Positions 34,404-42,398 of a stretch of DNA of 64,000 bases are shown in pieces. The DNA comes from Phyllobacterium lublinensis (GTDB lineage Bacteria; Pseudomonadota; Alphaproteobacteria; Rhizobiales; Rhizobiaceae). Numbering within the stretch: position 1 is the first letter of the stretch; each line of letters starts with the position of its first letter. The position numbers were made by a program, and so were the translations under genes. The notes below the pieces were generated by a model. The model ran no database searches. It was given only the letters and a program-made list of their open reading frames with translations, and had not been told where the DNA came from. Where the stretch lies: the NCBI RefSeq assembly GCF_020164435.1, contig NZ_JAIUDQ010000001.1, forward strand, positions 372,001 to 436,000, written 5' to 3'.

Positions 34404-34606
34404 TGGACCCCATTCCAAACCATGAGATGGCCGAGGAGCTGAACAAGCTCGTCATCGGGAAAGCCACGTGGCTTCAGGATTTCTCGGAAGGCCGGCGCAA
34501 ACGTCCGCACCATGAGATTGAGACGAAGTGGCGGGAGCTTGCTGTCCTGAAACAGGCTGCATCCGATTATAGCCAAGCTGCCGAGCGAGACCGGGGTGCA
34601 GCATGA
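34400..34606 (+). CDS. Small phage protein, unknown (68 aa)
   Basis: Charged helical protein (EMAEELNKLVIGKATWLQDF, EIETKWRELAVLKQA). Starts at an ATGATG overlapping the methyltransferase stop and ends overlapping the DUF1376 start. Confidence 0.62.
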   Translation: MMDPIPNHEMAEELNKLVIGKATWLQDFSEGRRKRPHHEIETKWRELAVLKQAASDYSQAAERDRGAA

Positions 34607-35229
34607 GTTCCGCTCCCGCCATGCCAGTGTTTCCAGACGCCTATCTGGCTGACACGACGCATCTTAGCACCGAAGAGCATGGCGCCTACTTTCTGCTGCT
34701 CATGGCCATGTGGCGGCGCAATGGGACGGTTCCTGATGACGACCGGGATATCGCCAGGATCGTCGGATTGGACTTGAAGGCTTGGCGCAAGATGCGGAAG
34801 CGTTTGATGCCGTTCCTCACCGTCGAAGGCGATTTTCTCACGCAAAAACGTCTCAAAAAAGAATGGGATTATGTGAGTGAAAAGCGCACCAAAAATGCGA
34901 TCAATGGAGCACGCGGCGGCAGGCCTAGAGACAACATAAACAATCGCTTAGACAAAGCTAACGGTTCTCAAAATGAAAACCCAAACGATAATCGAAACGA
35001 AAGCCCCCATAACCCAGAACCCAATCCCATAGAAAAACTTGACAGTTTTTCAGAGCGCGCGAGCGCGCGAAAACCGAATGGATTTGTCCATGTTCGGAAA
35101 TCAACAGATGCAGCACGTTCACTGATTCAGGAGCTCAAGGAAAATGAACAATTCGGAGAAGATCAAGGCGACAAAGTCATTGACCAAACTGTTCGGGAGT
35201 TTCCCGCAATCGCCCATGTCAGATCCTGA
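34603..35229 (+). CDS. DUF1376 (YdaU-like) phage replication protein
   Basis: 208 residues. The N-terminal DUF1376 domain is clear: FPDAYLADTTHLSTEEHGAYFLLL followed by MAMWRRNGTVPDDDRDIARIVGL and FLTQKRLKKEWDYVSEK. The C-terminal half is a polar, Asn-rich linker and a helix. DUF1376 proteins stand at the replication-initiator position in lambdoid-type prophages and have a winged-helix-like fold. No DnaB-type helicase is recognised beside it. Confidence 0.85.
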   Translation: MSSAPAMPVFPDAYLADTTHLSTEEHGAYFLLLMAMWRRNGTVPDDDRDIARIVGLDLKAWRKMRKRLMPFLTVEGDFLTQKRLKKEWDYVSEKRTKNAINGARGGRPRDNINNRLDKANGSQNENPNDNRNESPHNPEPNPIEKLDSFSERASARKPNGFVHVRKSTDAARSLIQELKENEQFGEDQGDKVIDQTVREFPAIAHVRS

Positions 35230-35446
35230 TCTCCAGCTTCGTGCTTACCTCGATGCTGTCGAGGACTTCGAATGCGTCGACGTGGTTGCAGCCGTGGAGC
35301 GGTTCCGCCTGGGCGAGGTCAAGGAGGTCAACAAGGCCTATTGCCCGTCGACGGCGCAGCTCTGCGATGAAATTCGTTACCGCAAACAGATGCGGGAAAT
35401 CATGGCCCGTGCCGGTGTGAAGCCGGGGCAGCCAGCTATCCAGTAG
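35144..35446 (+). CDS. Phage replication-region protein, unknown (100 aa)
   Basis: It overlaps the DUF1376 gene by 86 bp in another frame. Features: LQLRAYLDAVEDFECVDVVAAVERFRLG and CPSTAQLCDEIRYRKQMREIM. Such companions often follow phage DUF1376 genes and may be helicase-loader-like; this is inference from position. Confidence 0.6.
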   Translation: MNNSEKIKATKSLTKLFGSFPQSPMSDPDLQLRAYLDAVEDFECVDVVAAVERFRLGEVKEVNKAYCPSTAQLCDEIRYRKQMREIMARAGVKPGQPAIQ

Positions 35447-35457
35447 GAGTAAGCGTA

Positions 35458-35766
35458 ATGTTTGAAATTGATGAAATTCAGGAACGCGCCAAGCGGCTCA
35501 TCGCTGCCAGCCCTGCCTTGGCTCGTGAGATTGTGCGTCAGTACGATCCCAAGCCAAAAAGGCTGACCCATCGCCAGCAGCAGGCGCTAGACTTCATGAA
35601 GGCCTTTTCGAAGGAACATGGCGTGCCGCCGACGGACAAGGAGCTGGCTGGCTCACTGGGATGCTCGCCGGTTGCTGCTTTTCAGTTGCGACACCGGTTA
35701 CAGGCACGTGGCCATATTGAGATAGAACCACGCCACAAGCGATCGATCATCTTCAAGGCAGCATGA
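35458..35766 (+). CDS. LexA-type winged-helix DNA-binding protein
   Basis: 102 residues. The C-terminal two thirds match the LexA DNA-binding fold: LTHRQQQALDFMKAFSKEHG then VPPTDKELAGSLGCSPVAAF and IEIEPRHKRSIIF. There is no peptidase domain. It may regulate the middle or late phage genes. Confidence 0.78.
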   Translation: MFEIDEIQERAKRLIAASPALAREIVRQYDPKPKRLTHRQQQALDFMKAFSKEHGVPPTDKELAGSLGCSPVAAFQLRHRLQARGHIEIEPRHKRSIIFKAA

Positions 35767-35793
35767 GCAGTGTTGAGATTCTAAGGGCAGGAA

Positions 35794-36378
35794 ATGAAAG
35801 CGGCGATCGATACAAGCAAACACTGGTACGTTGTGCGTACCACCGTGAAGGGCGAAGAGAAGGCTTTCGAAAATATTCGCAAAGCGGGGTATGACGTTTA
35901 TTTGCCGCGCCGAAGGATGGAAGTGCAGCACAGGCGCACCAAGGCCTATGTCGTGAAGGATCAGCCGCTAATGCCGCGCTATCTGTTCGTAGGGCAGCCT
36001 AGGATAAATCCGGACTTCTACCGACTGCGAAAATGTGATGGTGTCGAGGGTGTGCTTGGCGTTAACGGCCGCCCGATCCGCGTTTCCGAATATAGCGTTG
36101 AAGATATCTACATCGCAGAAATTCAGATGGATTTTGATGATACCCGCGCAGCACGGATTCATAGAAAGGAAGAATTGGCGTCGGTGAAGGAGAACACGGC
36201 CCGCCAGTTCCCGCCCGGTCAGAGCATATTCGTGATCGATCCAGCAAATCCTTTTTCAGAGCATGCTGGTGTTGTCCAAGAAGTGACTAACGCAGGAAAG
36301 ATCAGGGCCCTTATGCTAATATTTGGAAGAATGACACCAATAGAGTTTGATGCAAAACACCTTTCGTCTGCGGCGTAA
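35794..36378 (+). CDS. NusG-like transcription elongation/antitermination factor
   Basis: 194 residues. N-terminal NGN domain: HWYVVRTTVKGEEKAFENIR followed by GYDVYLPRRRMEV and PLMPRYLFVGQP, the RfaH/NusG hallmark. A C-terminal KOW-like barrel (FPPGQSIFVIDPANPFSEHAGVVQEV) follows. NusG paralogues keep RNA polymerase moving through terminators. It is the last regulatory gene of the early operon and so a candidate functional analogue of phage N or Q for the late genes. Confidence 0.88.
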   Translation: MKAAIDTSKHWYVVRTTVKGEEKAFENIRKAGYDVYLPRRRMEVQHRRTKAYVVKDQPLMPRYLFVGQPRINPDFYRLRKCDGVEGVLGVNGRPIRVSEYSVEDIYIAEIQMDFDDTRAARIHRKEELASVKENTARQFPPGQSIFVIDPANPFSEHAGVVQEVTNAGKIRALMLIFGRMTPIEFDAKHLSSAA

Positions 36379-36421
36379 TCCGATTAACTGATAGGTATCC
36401 CGATTCTAGGAGTGAGTTGGC

Positions 36422-37429
36422 TTGCAATTTGAATACACCGATCCTCAGACTGAAATCGAGCAGATGTTTGGCGGTCATTTTTCGATTAATGTAATCGGGT
36501 TTATCGAACCTGGTGACGATATCAAGTTTCAAGAGTTTTTGGCACGCGTTGCGCCGCCACCCCGAACTGACATCTACATCAATTCATCTGGTGGCGACGT
36601 CGAGACGGCAATTAATATTGGAAGAATTATTCGAGGTGCTTGGTTTTCGACGAATGTTGGGAGTTACGTACTCGACCACGATAAGAACAGCCAATATTTT
36701 GTTGCGCGCAAGCTGTTGCCTGGCCAATGTATGAGTGCCGCAACTCTGATATTTCTAGGCGGGAAGCTTAGATACTTTAACAGTGGGTCAAAGTTTGGCG
36801 TCCATCAGTTTTCCTTTAGGGACCCCAAACCAGACCACATTGGTCTGTCGCAAGTGCTTTCGGCCAAGATTGCGCGCTATATAAGCGATATGGGTATTTC
36901 GCCGGATTTTCTTGACCTGTCGACCTCAGCGGGTAGCGATGCGATAAAGCTAGTTAACGAGGATGAACTTGAACGGATTGGGATCGTCACCGGAGGCGAA
37001 ACTGACGTCACCTGGAGCATACAAGGGCGCAATAAGATCCTTTACGTGCGCGGCGAAAGGGACTCATTGTATGGGCACCATAAAGTTATGCTCGGTTATG
37101 TGCGCGATGAAGGCTTTTACTTTCACGCAGTGATTGAAGCCCAAGGTCGCGAGACGGAACTGACTGAATTTCCACTCGTGGAGATCGTGGTGAATGGAGA
37201 AGAGAGTAAAATCGACATTTCCAATAGGTCGGCGCGTTCCGTGGTTGGTATCTACGTCAATGTTTTTGCTAAACTGGATAAACAAGAAGCACAATTAATT
37301 GCGAACTCAAACAGTTTCGGTGTTCAGATAAGGGGATCTTCAGAAGCCGAGATGTTTTTAGGGATCAGAGCAATGAATACCGAAGGCGGAAAAGACCAAC
37401 TACAGAGTTTCAATTACGTCCTGCAGTGA
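36422..37429 (+). CDS. ClpP-like serine protease fused to an unknown C-terminal domain
   Basis: 335 residues from a TTG with AGGAGTGAG upstream. Residues about 20-190 are ClpP-like: DIYINSSGGDVETAINIG, the nucleophile Ser105 in GQCMSAATLIFLGG, His128 in GVHQFSF, and an end ELERIGIVTGG that resembles ClpP's EA-EYGLID. The last 140 residues (ILYVRGERDSLYGHHKVML onward) are beta-rich and unlike any domain I recognise. It is not beside the capsid gene and is not a head-maturation protease by position. The gene is AT-richer than its neighbours, as a moron would be. Confidence 0.8.
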   Translation: MQFEYTDPQTEIEQMFGGHFSINVIGFIEPGDDIKFQEFLARVAPPPRTDIYINSSGGDVETAINIGRIIRGAWFSTNVGSYVLDHDKNSQYFVARKLLPGQCMSAATLIFLGGKLRYFNSGSKFGVHQFSFRDPKPDHIGLSQVLSAKIARYISDMGISPDFLDLSTSAGSDAIKLVNEDELERIGIVTGGETDVTWSIQGRNKILYVRGERDSLYGHHKVMLGYVRDEGFYFHAVIEAQGRETELTEFPLVEIVVNGEESKIDISNRSARSVVGIYVNVFAKLDKQEAQLIANSNSFGVQIRGSSEAEMFLGIRAMNTEGGKDQLQSFNYVLQ

Positions 37430-37692
37430 AACCGTTACAAATCGCAATCAGGAGAAAATAATCCTTCCAATAGGAACGAAATCAGGTTAAACACGAAGGT
37501 GGATGATTTGATGTTCAGTGCGGACCTAGGGACAGGGAATACTCGCCGGTCAAACCCAGTCCGAGCAGATTAGCTCGCGGCAAATGGATTTCTATGCGGA
37601 GTGGAGAAGTGGTGTCTCGGCCGGCTCATCAGCAGACCGGCGGCAAATCCGGCGTGCCGCAACGATCCCAGAGTGGCTTTCAACGTAAATCG

Positions 37693-37824
37693 TCATTTCG
37701 AGAGAGTGTACCCAATCGCGGCACCGATTGTGATGCCTACCACAATTCCGATCGAGACACTGTCAAACAACATGTTCCCCAGTGTCGCCCCGATTCCAAT
37801 ACCTAAACCCATCCCGAGAACCAT
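37693..37824 (-). CDS. Tiny glycine-zipper membrane protein (43 aa)
   Basis: The product is a run of G-x-G-x-G repeats (LGMGLGIGIGATLG, IGIVVGITIGAAIGYTLS), a glycine-zipper membrane peptide type found widely in proteobacteria. Start ATG at 37824 or TTG at 37830; the ribosome site is weak. Confidence 0.55.
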   Translation of the reverse strand: MVLGMGLGIGIGATLGNMLFDSVSIGIVVGITIGAAIGYTLSK

Positions 37825-37947
37825 TATCAACGCTCGCTAATGGTTGTGGCGGACATCGGGGCAATAAACTTGGACAATGTCTCGATCGTCAGCTTGGATT
37901 ATCTCTACGCAGCCCCCCGCTTCGCTGCGAAGAGATATTTGAATGCT

Positions 37948-38550
37948 TTAGAGGGGGCGGTAGGTTCTGGCACGCTCACGCTCGCGCGCTAATTCTTCGT
38001 CAGTAAGATCAGGACTATCCCCATTAAATTGTTCCCAACCTTCCTCTCGGTACATTGCACGGCGTGCATCAATGTCCACAGGTCGGTTATCGTCGAGGAT
38101 GGAGCGTGCAACGTCTGCCTTATCATCATTTACTCGCGCGGAAACGAGGGTACTGCCACGACGGACGCCTTCCGCATAAACGTGGGCCTCATCTTCATGA
38201 ACGCCGGCGCTCGTCAACGAGCCAATAAGCCCCCCGGCTGCGCCGCCTGCCACTGCACCTGCCGCAACACCAGCTGCCGTTGCCGCGAGCCAACCCGCAG
38301 CGACAACCGGGCCAATACCGGGGATTGCCAGCATACCCAAGCCGGCCAGCAAACCCCCGGTTCCACCCACAACGGCGCCGACGCCAGCACCTGTAGCAGC
38401 GCCTTCGCCCGCATTACTTTCGTTGTCGAAGCCGTCACTATCCCGGCCAACAATAGTGATGTCCGAGGACGAAATGCCTGCATCCTCCAACGCGGTAACG
38501 GCTGCGCGTGCATCGGAATAGTCATCGTAAAGTCCAGCAAATGTTTGCAT
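37948..38550 (-). CDS. General-stress-type protein with glycine-zipper core
   Basis: 200 residues. N-terminal FAGLYDDYSDARAAVTALE and ITIVGRDSD form the YflT-like (general stress protein 17M) domain. A long glycine/alanine zipper membrane-like core follows, with VHEDEAHVYAEGVRRGSTLV, and a C-terminal charged tail containing ELARERERAR. GGAGGG is 7 nt before the ATG. This family is chromosomal and stress-induced in rhizobia, so its presence in a prophage is notable. Confidence 0.78.
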   Translation of the reverse strand: MQTFAGLYDDYSDARAAVTALEDAGISSSDITIVGRDSDGFDNESNAGEGAATGAGVGAVVGGTGGLLAGLGMLAIPGIGPVVAAGWLAATAAGVAAGAVAGGAAGGLIGSLTSAGVHEDEAHVYAEGVRRGSTLVSARVNDDKADVARSILDDNRPVDIDARRAMYREEGWEQFNGDSPDLTDEELARERERARTYRPL

Positions 38551-38575
38551 CGTCAAACCCTCCAATTTGTTGTTC

Positions 38576-38896
38576 TTATTTAGCGGCTTCAGTAATGTTT
38601 CCCTGGAAGTCCAATTTTACCTCAAAGGGTTTGCCGGACTTCATCGCGGTACCCGTCCAAATGCCATCTTCACCCTTGGTGAGGGCTGTGACATCGGTGT
38701 AACCCTTAGCCTCTATGCGTTCCTTGGCCTGACCCTCGGTGAAGCTGTTTTCGCCCGCTACTGGAGCTGCGGGATTCTGGGTATCGGGGGTTGCAACTGC
38801 CGGAGTTTGGGCATCTGTAGAGGGCTTGGTCGCATCTTGAGCGCTTGCCGTGGTAATCAGGGTCATTGCCGCTAGGGCTAATACTATGCGTTTCAT
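38576..38896 (-). CDS. Periplasmic PepSY-like small protein
   Basis: 106 residues. Signal peptide ends about TTASAQ. After a disordered Pro/Thr/Ala linker, a PepSY-like fold ends the protein (AKERIEAKGYTDVTALTKGEDGIW, then PFEVKLDFQGNI). GGAGAG precedes the ATG at 38896. Typical of rhizobial stress loci. Confidence 0.75.
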   Translation of the reverse strand: MKRIVLALAAMTLITTASAQDATKPSTDAQTPAVATPDTQNPAAPVAGENSFTEGQAKERIEAKGYTDVTALTKGEDGIWTGTAMKSGKPFEVKLDFQGNITEAAK

Positions 38897-39128
38897 GTAT
38901 TTCTCTCCTAAGCAGGATTCTTTACGAGAGAATAACCCTCTACCTAAATGAAAGGTTCCGAAGCGGATCAAACCCTTGAAATTTTACGGCCTCTACGAAC
39001 ATAGCCAGTAGATCGTCGGTCCGAATTCGACCAGCCGCAACCAATTCGATAGCGAGACGCCGCGATTGCTCGCGGCGCTGCGTTTTCCACCAATGCATTC
39101 TTTGCCAGCGGAGAGCGGGCCTAATCGG

Positions 39129-39437
39129 TCATCTTTCGATGATATGCACGACCTTACGAGTCTGGGGGTCAATCAGTACGGTGCGACCGTCCATTTGGAC
39201 GTACTGATACTTGTTCGGCAGCGTGTTGTCGGCAAGTGCGCCAGGCTTGAATACGTCCGGAATAATCGCCCCGATCACCAGTTCAAAGTTGGAGGGACGT
39301 TCGACTACGACCGGGTTGGTTGTCACATACTCTCGGACTACTGTTTCCTGCTCGGGCGTGACCACAACAGTCTGAGCAGCCGCAATAGCAGTTCCTGCAA
39401 GAAGGATGGTAATAGCAATCGTGTTTCGGAAAATCAT
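39129..39437 (-). CDS. DUF1236 periplasmic protein
   Basis: 102 residues with a signal peptide (ITILLAGTAIAAAQ) and the DUF1236 end KYQYVQMDGRTVLIDPQTRKVVHII. The family is widespread in Hyphomicrobiales and of unknown function. CAGGAG precedes the ATG. Confidence 0.8.
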   Translation of the reverse strand: MIFRNTIAITILLAGTAIAAAQTVVVTPEQETVVREYVTTNPVVVERPSNFELVIGAIIPDVFKPGALADNTLPNKYQYVQMDGRTVLIDPQTRKVVHIIER

Positions 39438-39571
39438 ATCGGTCTCCTGTTTCTAACGTATTGTAAAACCAATGCCGATCGAAAGGGTTCCGAACTATTC
39501 AGCGTCTGAAGCAATATGGTTACCGACGCCCGGCGGTACCGGCCAAGCGTCGGTTGCTGTCAACTGGTCAT

Positions 39572-39784
39572 CTACGCAGTTTCGCGGATTTTAAGGATTG
39601 CCTCGCGGAATAGAGCGATTGTCTGAGAGCGTTCTGGGCGCCCAGATAAAACTACCACTTCAGTGGAAAAAATATGTCCAATCCGCTGAAGATCGGCAGC
39701 AAGTTCACCAAGGTTTCGTCCGTCCTCGATAACTAGAGGCGGAAGCGGTGGTGACGCGACGAACGTGATTTCGAACCTGGTCAT
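39572..39784 (-). CDS. Small conserved protein, unknown (70 aa)
   Basis: Beta-alpha type small protein (RFEITFVASPPLPPLVIEDG, VVVLSGRPERSQTIALF). GAGGAGG is placed just before the ATG at 39784, well positioned. Confidence 0.6.
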   Translation of the reverse strand: MTRFEITFVASPPLPPLVIEDGRNLGELAADLQRIGHIFSTEVVVLSGRPERSQTIALFREAILKIRETA

Positions 39785-39961
39785 TCTGCCTCCTCGGGGT
39801 TTGAAAAGAATCAAAGGTAATCAATCGTGGCAGGTGGTGGCAAGAGCGCGAGGCAGGGCGCAGGTCGAGAGCCTCCGCAAAGCGAACGCGCGCAATGGCG
39901 GATACGGCATAGGCCGAAGGCTTAACGCCGTTAGAGGTCATGAGGATTCTCGGCTATCGTA

Positions 39962-39989
39962 GGAGCGGGCGGTACTTGATGCCCGCTCC
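39962..39989. terminator. Hairpin 3' of the Hsp20-linked genes
   Basis: GGAGCGGGC and GCCCGCTCC form a 9-bp perfect stem with a 10-nt loop. There is a partial T-run only on the plus side, so the direction of termination is uncertain. Confidence 0.45.
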
Positions 39990-40012
39990 CAAGACCTTTT
40001 GTCAGATATGGG

Positions 40013-40186
40013 TTAGTCTTTCACTGACCTAAATCGATGCTTCATACACCCTCCCTTTGCCTTTCTCAGTATCTCAGCAATTGATTGCGGAGGCAGTGAG
40101 GTACCATTTGCTTGCGCCTTCACCTTCTGCAGGAGCTCCGGCGGTGCGGTCCGTTTCCCGATTGGCTTTGACGTGATAGCTTGCAT
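40013..40186 (-). CDS. Small protein downstream of Hsp20 (57 aa)
   Basis: Basic helical protein (PIGKRTAPPELLQKVKAQ, IAEILRKAKGG). It follows the hsp20 gene by 28 bp in the same direction and is probably cotranscribed with it. No family recognised. Confidence 0.55.
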   Translation of the reverse strand: MQAITSKPIGKRTAPPELLQKVKAQANGTSLPPQSIAEILRKAKGGCMKHRFRSVKD

Positions 40187-40214
40187 GTCTGCAACTCTCT
40201 CGACTAGCTCAAGA

Positions 40215-40691
40215 TCACGCCGCGTGGCTGTCTCTAACCTGCCTGGAGCTTTCGCCGGCGATCGTGTTGCCGATACCGCCGATGGCAATCCGGCGCGGCT
40301 TCATCTCCTCAGGAATCTCTTTTTTGAGCTCGATGACGAGTAAGCCGTTGTCGAGATGCGCATCCATCACCGTCACGTGATCGGCGAGTTCGAACCGATG
40401 AACGAAGGGACGCAGCGCCAATCCATGATGAAGGTACTGGAGTTCCTCGTCACCTGACTTGTCGCCTTTGACGACCAACATGTTCGGTTCATGGGTAATA
40501 GAAAGGTCATCCTGACCAAAACCCGCCACAGCGATGATGATCCGATATTTATCTTCGCCCACTTTGACGATGTCATAGGGCGGCCATTTGTCCGAACCCT
40601 GGGGCTGAGCAGAGTTTTCAAGCAGGTTGAATATGCGGTCGAAACCGACGCTCGACCGATAGAACGGGGAAAAGTCGACGTTGCTTCTCAT
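40215..40691 (-). CDS. hsp20: Small heat-shock protein (Hsp20/IbpA type)
   Basis: 158 residues. The N-terminal FYRSSVGFDRIFNLLE is the IbpA/rhizobial class A start. The alpha-crystallin core runs from PPYDIVKVGEDKYRIIIAVAGF to the conserved GLLVIELKKEIPEEMKP end. It is an ATP-independent chaperone that holds unfolded proteins. Start at the ATG at 40691, with AAAGGAGG upstream inside a ROSE-like thermometer leader. Its location within the prophage is unusual; transfer from a host locus is likely. Confidence 0.93.
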   Translation of the reverse strand: MRSNVDFSPFYRSSVGFDRIFNLLENSAQPQGSDKWPPYDIVKVGEDKYRIIIAVAGFGQDDLSITHEPNMLVVKGDKSGDEELQYLHHGLALRPFVHRFELADHVTVMDAHLDNGLLVIELKKEIPEEMKPRRIAIGGIGNTIAGESSRQVRDSHAA

Positions 40692-40790
40692 AGCTAAGTC
40701 CTCCTTTGAGCAACATAGAAATGAGGGGCGCCAAGAAGCTTGGCGCTCCCTGACTGTCGGCCCAACCATGCGACCGACGGCAAAAAATTT
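40692..40790 (-). promoter_or_regulatory. ROSE-like RNA thermometer leader of hsp20
   Basis: The leader contains an 11-bp hairpin (40725-40749), a weaker hairpin around 40745-40770, and the 3' motif TTGCT (40713-40709) that can pair imperfectly with the AGGAGG Shine-Dalgarno (40705-40700). This anti-SD TTGCT/AGGAGG arrangement is the hallmark of rhizobial ROSE elements, which melt at heat-shock temperatures. Assignment is by pattern recognition. Confidence 0.65.
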
Positions 40791-40877
40791 GGTTATTGAA
40801 AAGTGCCCCGTCAAGGTTTTCCGACGGTCCAAGGAAAAATTTTTTCCCCGCTCGGAAACTCACCCAGGATTCAGTTT

Positions 40878-40950
40878 GTCGGAGTGGAGTAGTCTGGTAG
40901 CTCGCTTGGCTCATAACCAAGAGCGTCAGGTTCGAATCCTGCCTCTGCAA
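40878..40950 (+). tRNA. tRNA-Met-like (CAT anticodon), degenerate acceptor stem
   Basis: 73 nt with D-arm GAGT/GCTC, anticodon arm CTTGG-CTCATAA-CCAAG, T-loop TTCGAAT and discriminator A. The acceptor ends mispair at positions 1-72 (G-A) and 2-71 (T-C), the T-stem has one mismatch, and the tail is CTA instead of CCA. The three consecutive G-C pairs of initiator tRNA are missing. Best read as a phage-borne elongator-like tRNA-Met/Ile2 or a decaying copy. Confidence 0.6.
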
Positions 40951-40969
40951 CTAGATTAGCGCCTGAGTC

Positions 40970-41098
40970 TTAGGTTTTTCCGGGTTCGCGCTTCTGTTGG
41001 GCGGCCAGGCGCCTGCGCTTCATCCTGTCAAATACTATTATGGCGCCCAGAACTACCGGGCTGCCCAGCACCACGAGATACCATAAATAGAGAGTCAT
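40970..41098 (-). CDS. Small membrane protein (42 aa)
   Basis: ATG with AAGGAA 5 nt upstream. One N-terminal membrane helix (YLWYLVVLGSPVVLGAIIVF) and a basic cytoplasmic tail (RMKRRRLAAQQKREPGKT). Similar small proteins are common in rhizobia. Confidence 0.6.
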   Translation of the reverse strand: MTLYLWYLVVLGSPVVLGAIIVFDRMKRRRLAAQQKREPGKT

Positions 41099-41167
41099 TG
41101 GTTCCTTATATGGTTCAGATGGTCGAACCTCTGACGCCCTGGAGTGGACAGGCAGTTGCGAAGATTA

Positions 41168-41359
41168 CTATCTGCGTGCTTTTCGGCCACTGACAGACGC
41201 ATTTATCCTCTCGCAGTCACCGTTGAATTTAATGATTAACTGCTCGGCATCATCCCTATTAAGCTGGAATGCTTCCATCAGGTGATCGACAGTGTACGTT
41301 TCTCCAACTTCCCCCGGAGCGCGATTCTTCCAATTGGCTGTTGGCTCTTTATCAGTCAT
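41168..41359 (-). CDS. DUF3606 family protein
   Basis: 63 residues. The DUF3606 core is visible: VDHLMEAFQLNRDDAEQLIIKFNG. The family is found as multiple stress-linked copies in Hyphomicrobiales. Its start overlaps the end of the zinc-ribbon gene by 8 bp. Confidence 0.78.
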   Translation of the reverse strand: MTDKEPTANWKNRAPGEVGETYTVDHLMEAFQLNRDDAEQLIIKFNGDCERINASVSGRKARR

Positions 41360-41615
41360 TTCGATTTCCTTCCGCGCGTAACCCGCTTGCGCCTATGATA
41401 GCAACGCTTTCTCCCCCTTGGGCGTTCCGCCTCGCTTCGGTCAGTAAGGCCTCCCGCTCAGCGCGCGATTTGTCCTTCAGAAATTTGATTGACGTCTTGG
41501 AAATTCGAAATTGGCCGCAGTTAGGGCAGCTAAACTCAATCAAATCTTCTGCTCTCGGAAACACTTCATGAACTGGTTCGTCGCAAATCGGGCAAGAATA
41601 GTAGGTTTTGGGCAT
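41352..41615 (-). CDS. Zinc-ribbon protein (87 aa)
   Basis: Two CxxC pairs, CPICDEPVHE and CPNCGQFRIS, form a zinc ribbon in the first 40 residues; the rest is helical and charged. GGAGGAG precedes the ATG at 41615. Forms an operon with the DUF3606 gene. Confidence 0.72.
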   Translation of the reverse strand: MPKTYYSCPICDEPVHEVFPRAEDLIEFSCPNCGQFRISKTSIKFLKDKSRAEREALLTEARRNAQGGESVAIIGASGLRAEGNRND

Positions 41616-41880
41616 ATCTCCTCCGTGGAAGCTTTGAGTGTACACCCAACACCGGCAATCACCTAAGAAACCGGTGGCCGCTTCGCGAATTACCGAGGTC
41701 TTCGAACAGGACGGGCAGCTGGCCCTGCATTAGGTATAGGGAAGTACCGTCCCGCGTCGGGAATGCCGTGGCATGCATCCTCATCCCCATTCGCATTACT
41801 CAGACTGCGCAAAGACTGATCGCGTCCGCTCAGGCCAGCAGAGGTGACGCATGCTCAATGACAGCAGACAGGCTTAGACC

Positions 41881-42231
41881 ATGGCATTGAAGACTCTGAA
41901 GCCGAGGGTTAGCACCTTGTCCCCAAGGCTGAAGCGATATGCGCCAGGCGATGAGTCTGAGCGCTCACGTTATAGAGACGAAACCCAGGAGTGGCGGAAG
42001 TGGTACAAGACTGCCCGTTGGCAGAAGCTCCGGATGAGTATCCTTGTGCGCGATCTGTTCACCTGTGGGATGTGCGCAAAGATAGAGCCTATTACCTCCC
42101 AGTTGGTAGCTGACCACAAACTACCCCATCGTGGCAGCGCGTGCCTATTCTGGAAGGACACCAACCTCCAGTGCATATGCAAGACGTGCCACGATAGCGA
42201 GAAGCAGAGACAGGAGCGCTTGTCCTACTAA
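41881..42231 (+). CDS. Phage HNH endonuclease (terminase-associated)
   Basis: 116 residues. Zinc pair CGMC, the first His in VADHKLPHRG, then DTNLQCICKTCHDSEK gives N, second Cys pair and final H. It starts the late module directly before the terminase genes, where HNH proteins assist genome cutting in HK97-like phages. Confidence 0.88.
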   Translation: MALKTLKPRVSTLSPRLKRYAPGDESERSRYRDETQEWRKWYKTARWQKLRMSILVRDLFTCGMCAKIEPITSQLVADHKLPHRGSACLFWKDTNLQCICKTCHDSEKQRQERLSY

Positions 42232-42398
42232 GCGTTCATTGGCGGTCTCATGAGATCATTCTCCAATGGCTTACTAACACAGACGGGGGGTGGTCAAAAG
42301 TCTGAAGCTGTTCCCCAGGCTAGACCCGCGTGCCCCGCATGGGCAGATTTTTTTCTGCTGGAGAGTTTGCACCTGCGAACCGAAGAGCGAGCAAGTCA

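Noticed and set aside
41646..42398. cos or pac site near the terminase genes
   Set aside because: The position is right, but no defining sequence feature could be identified by eye.
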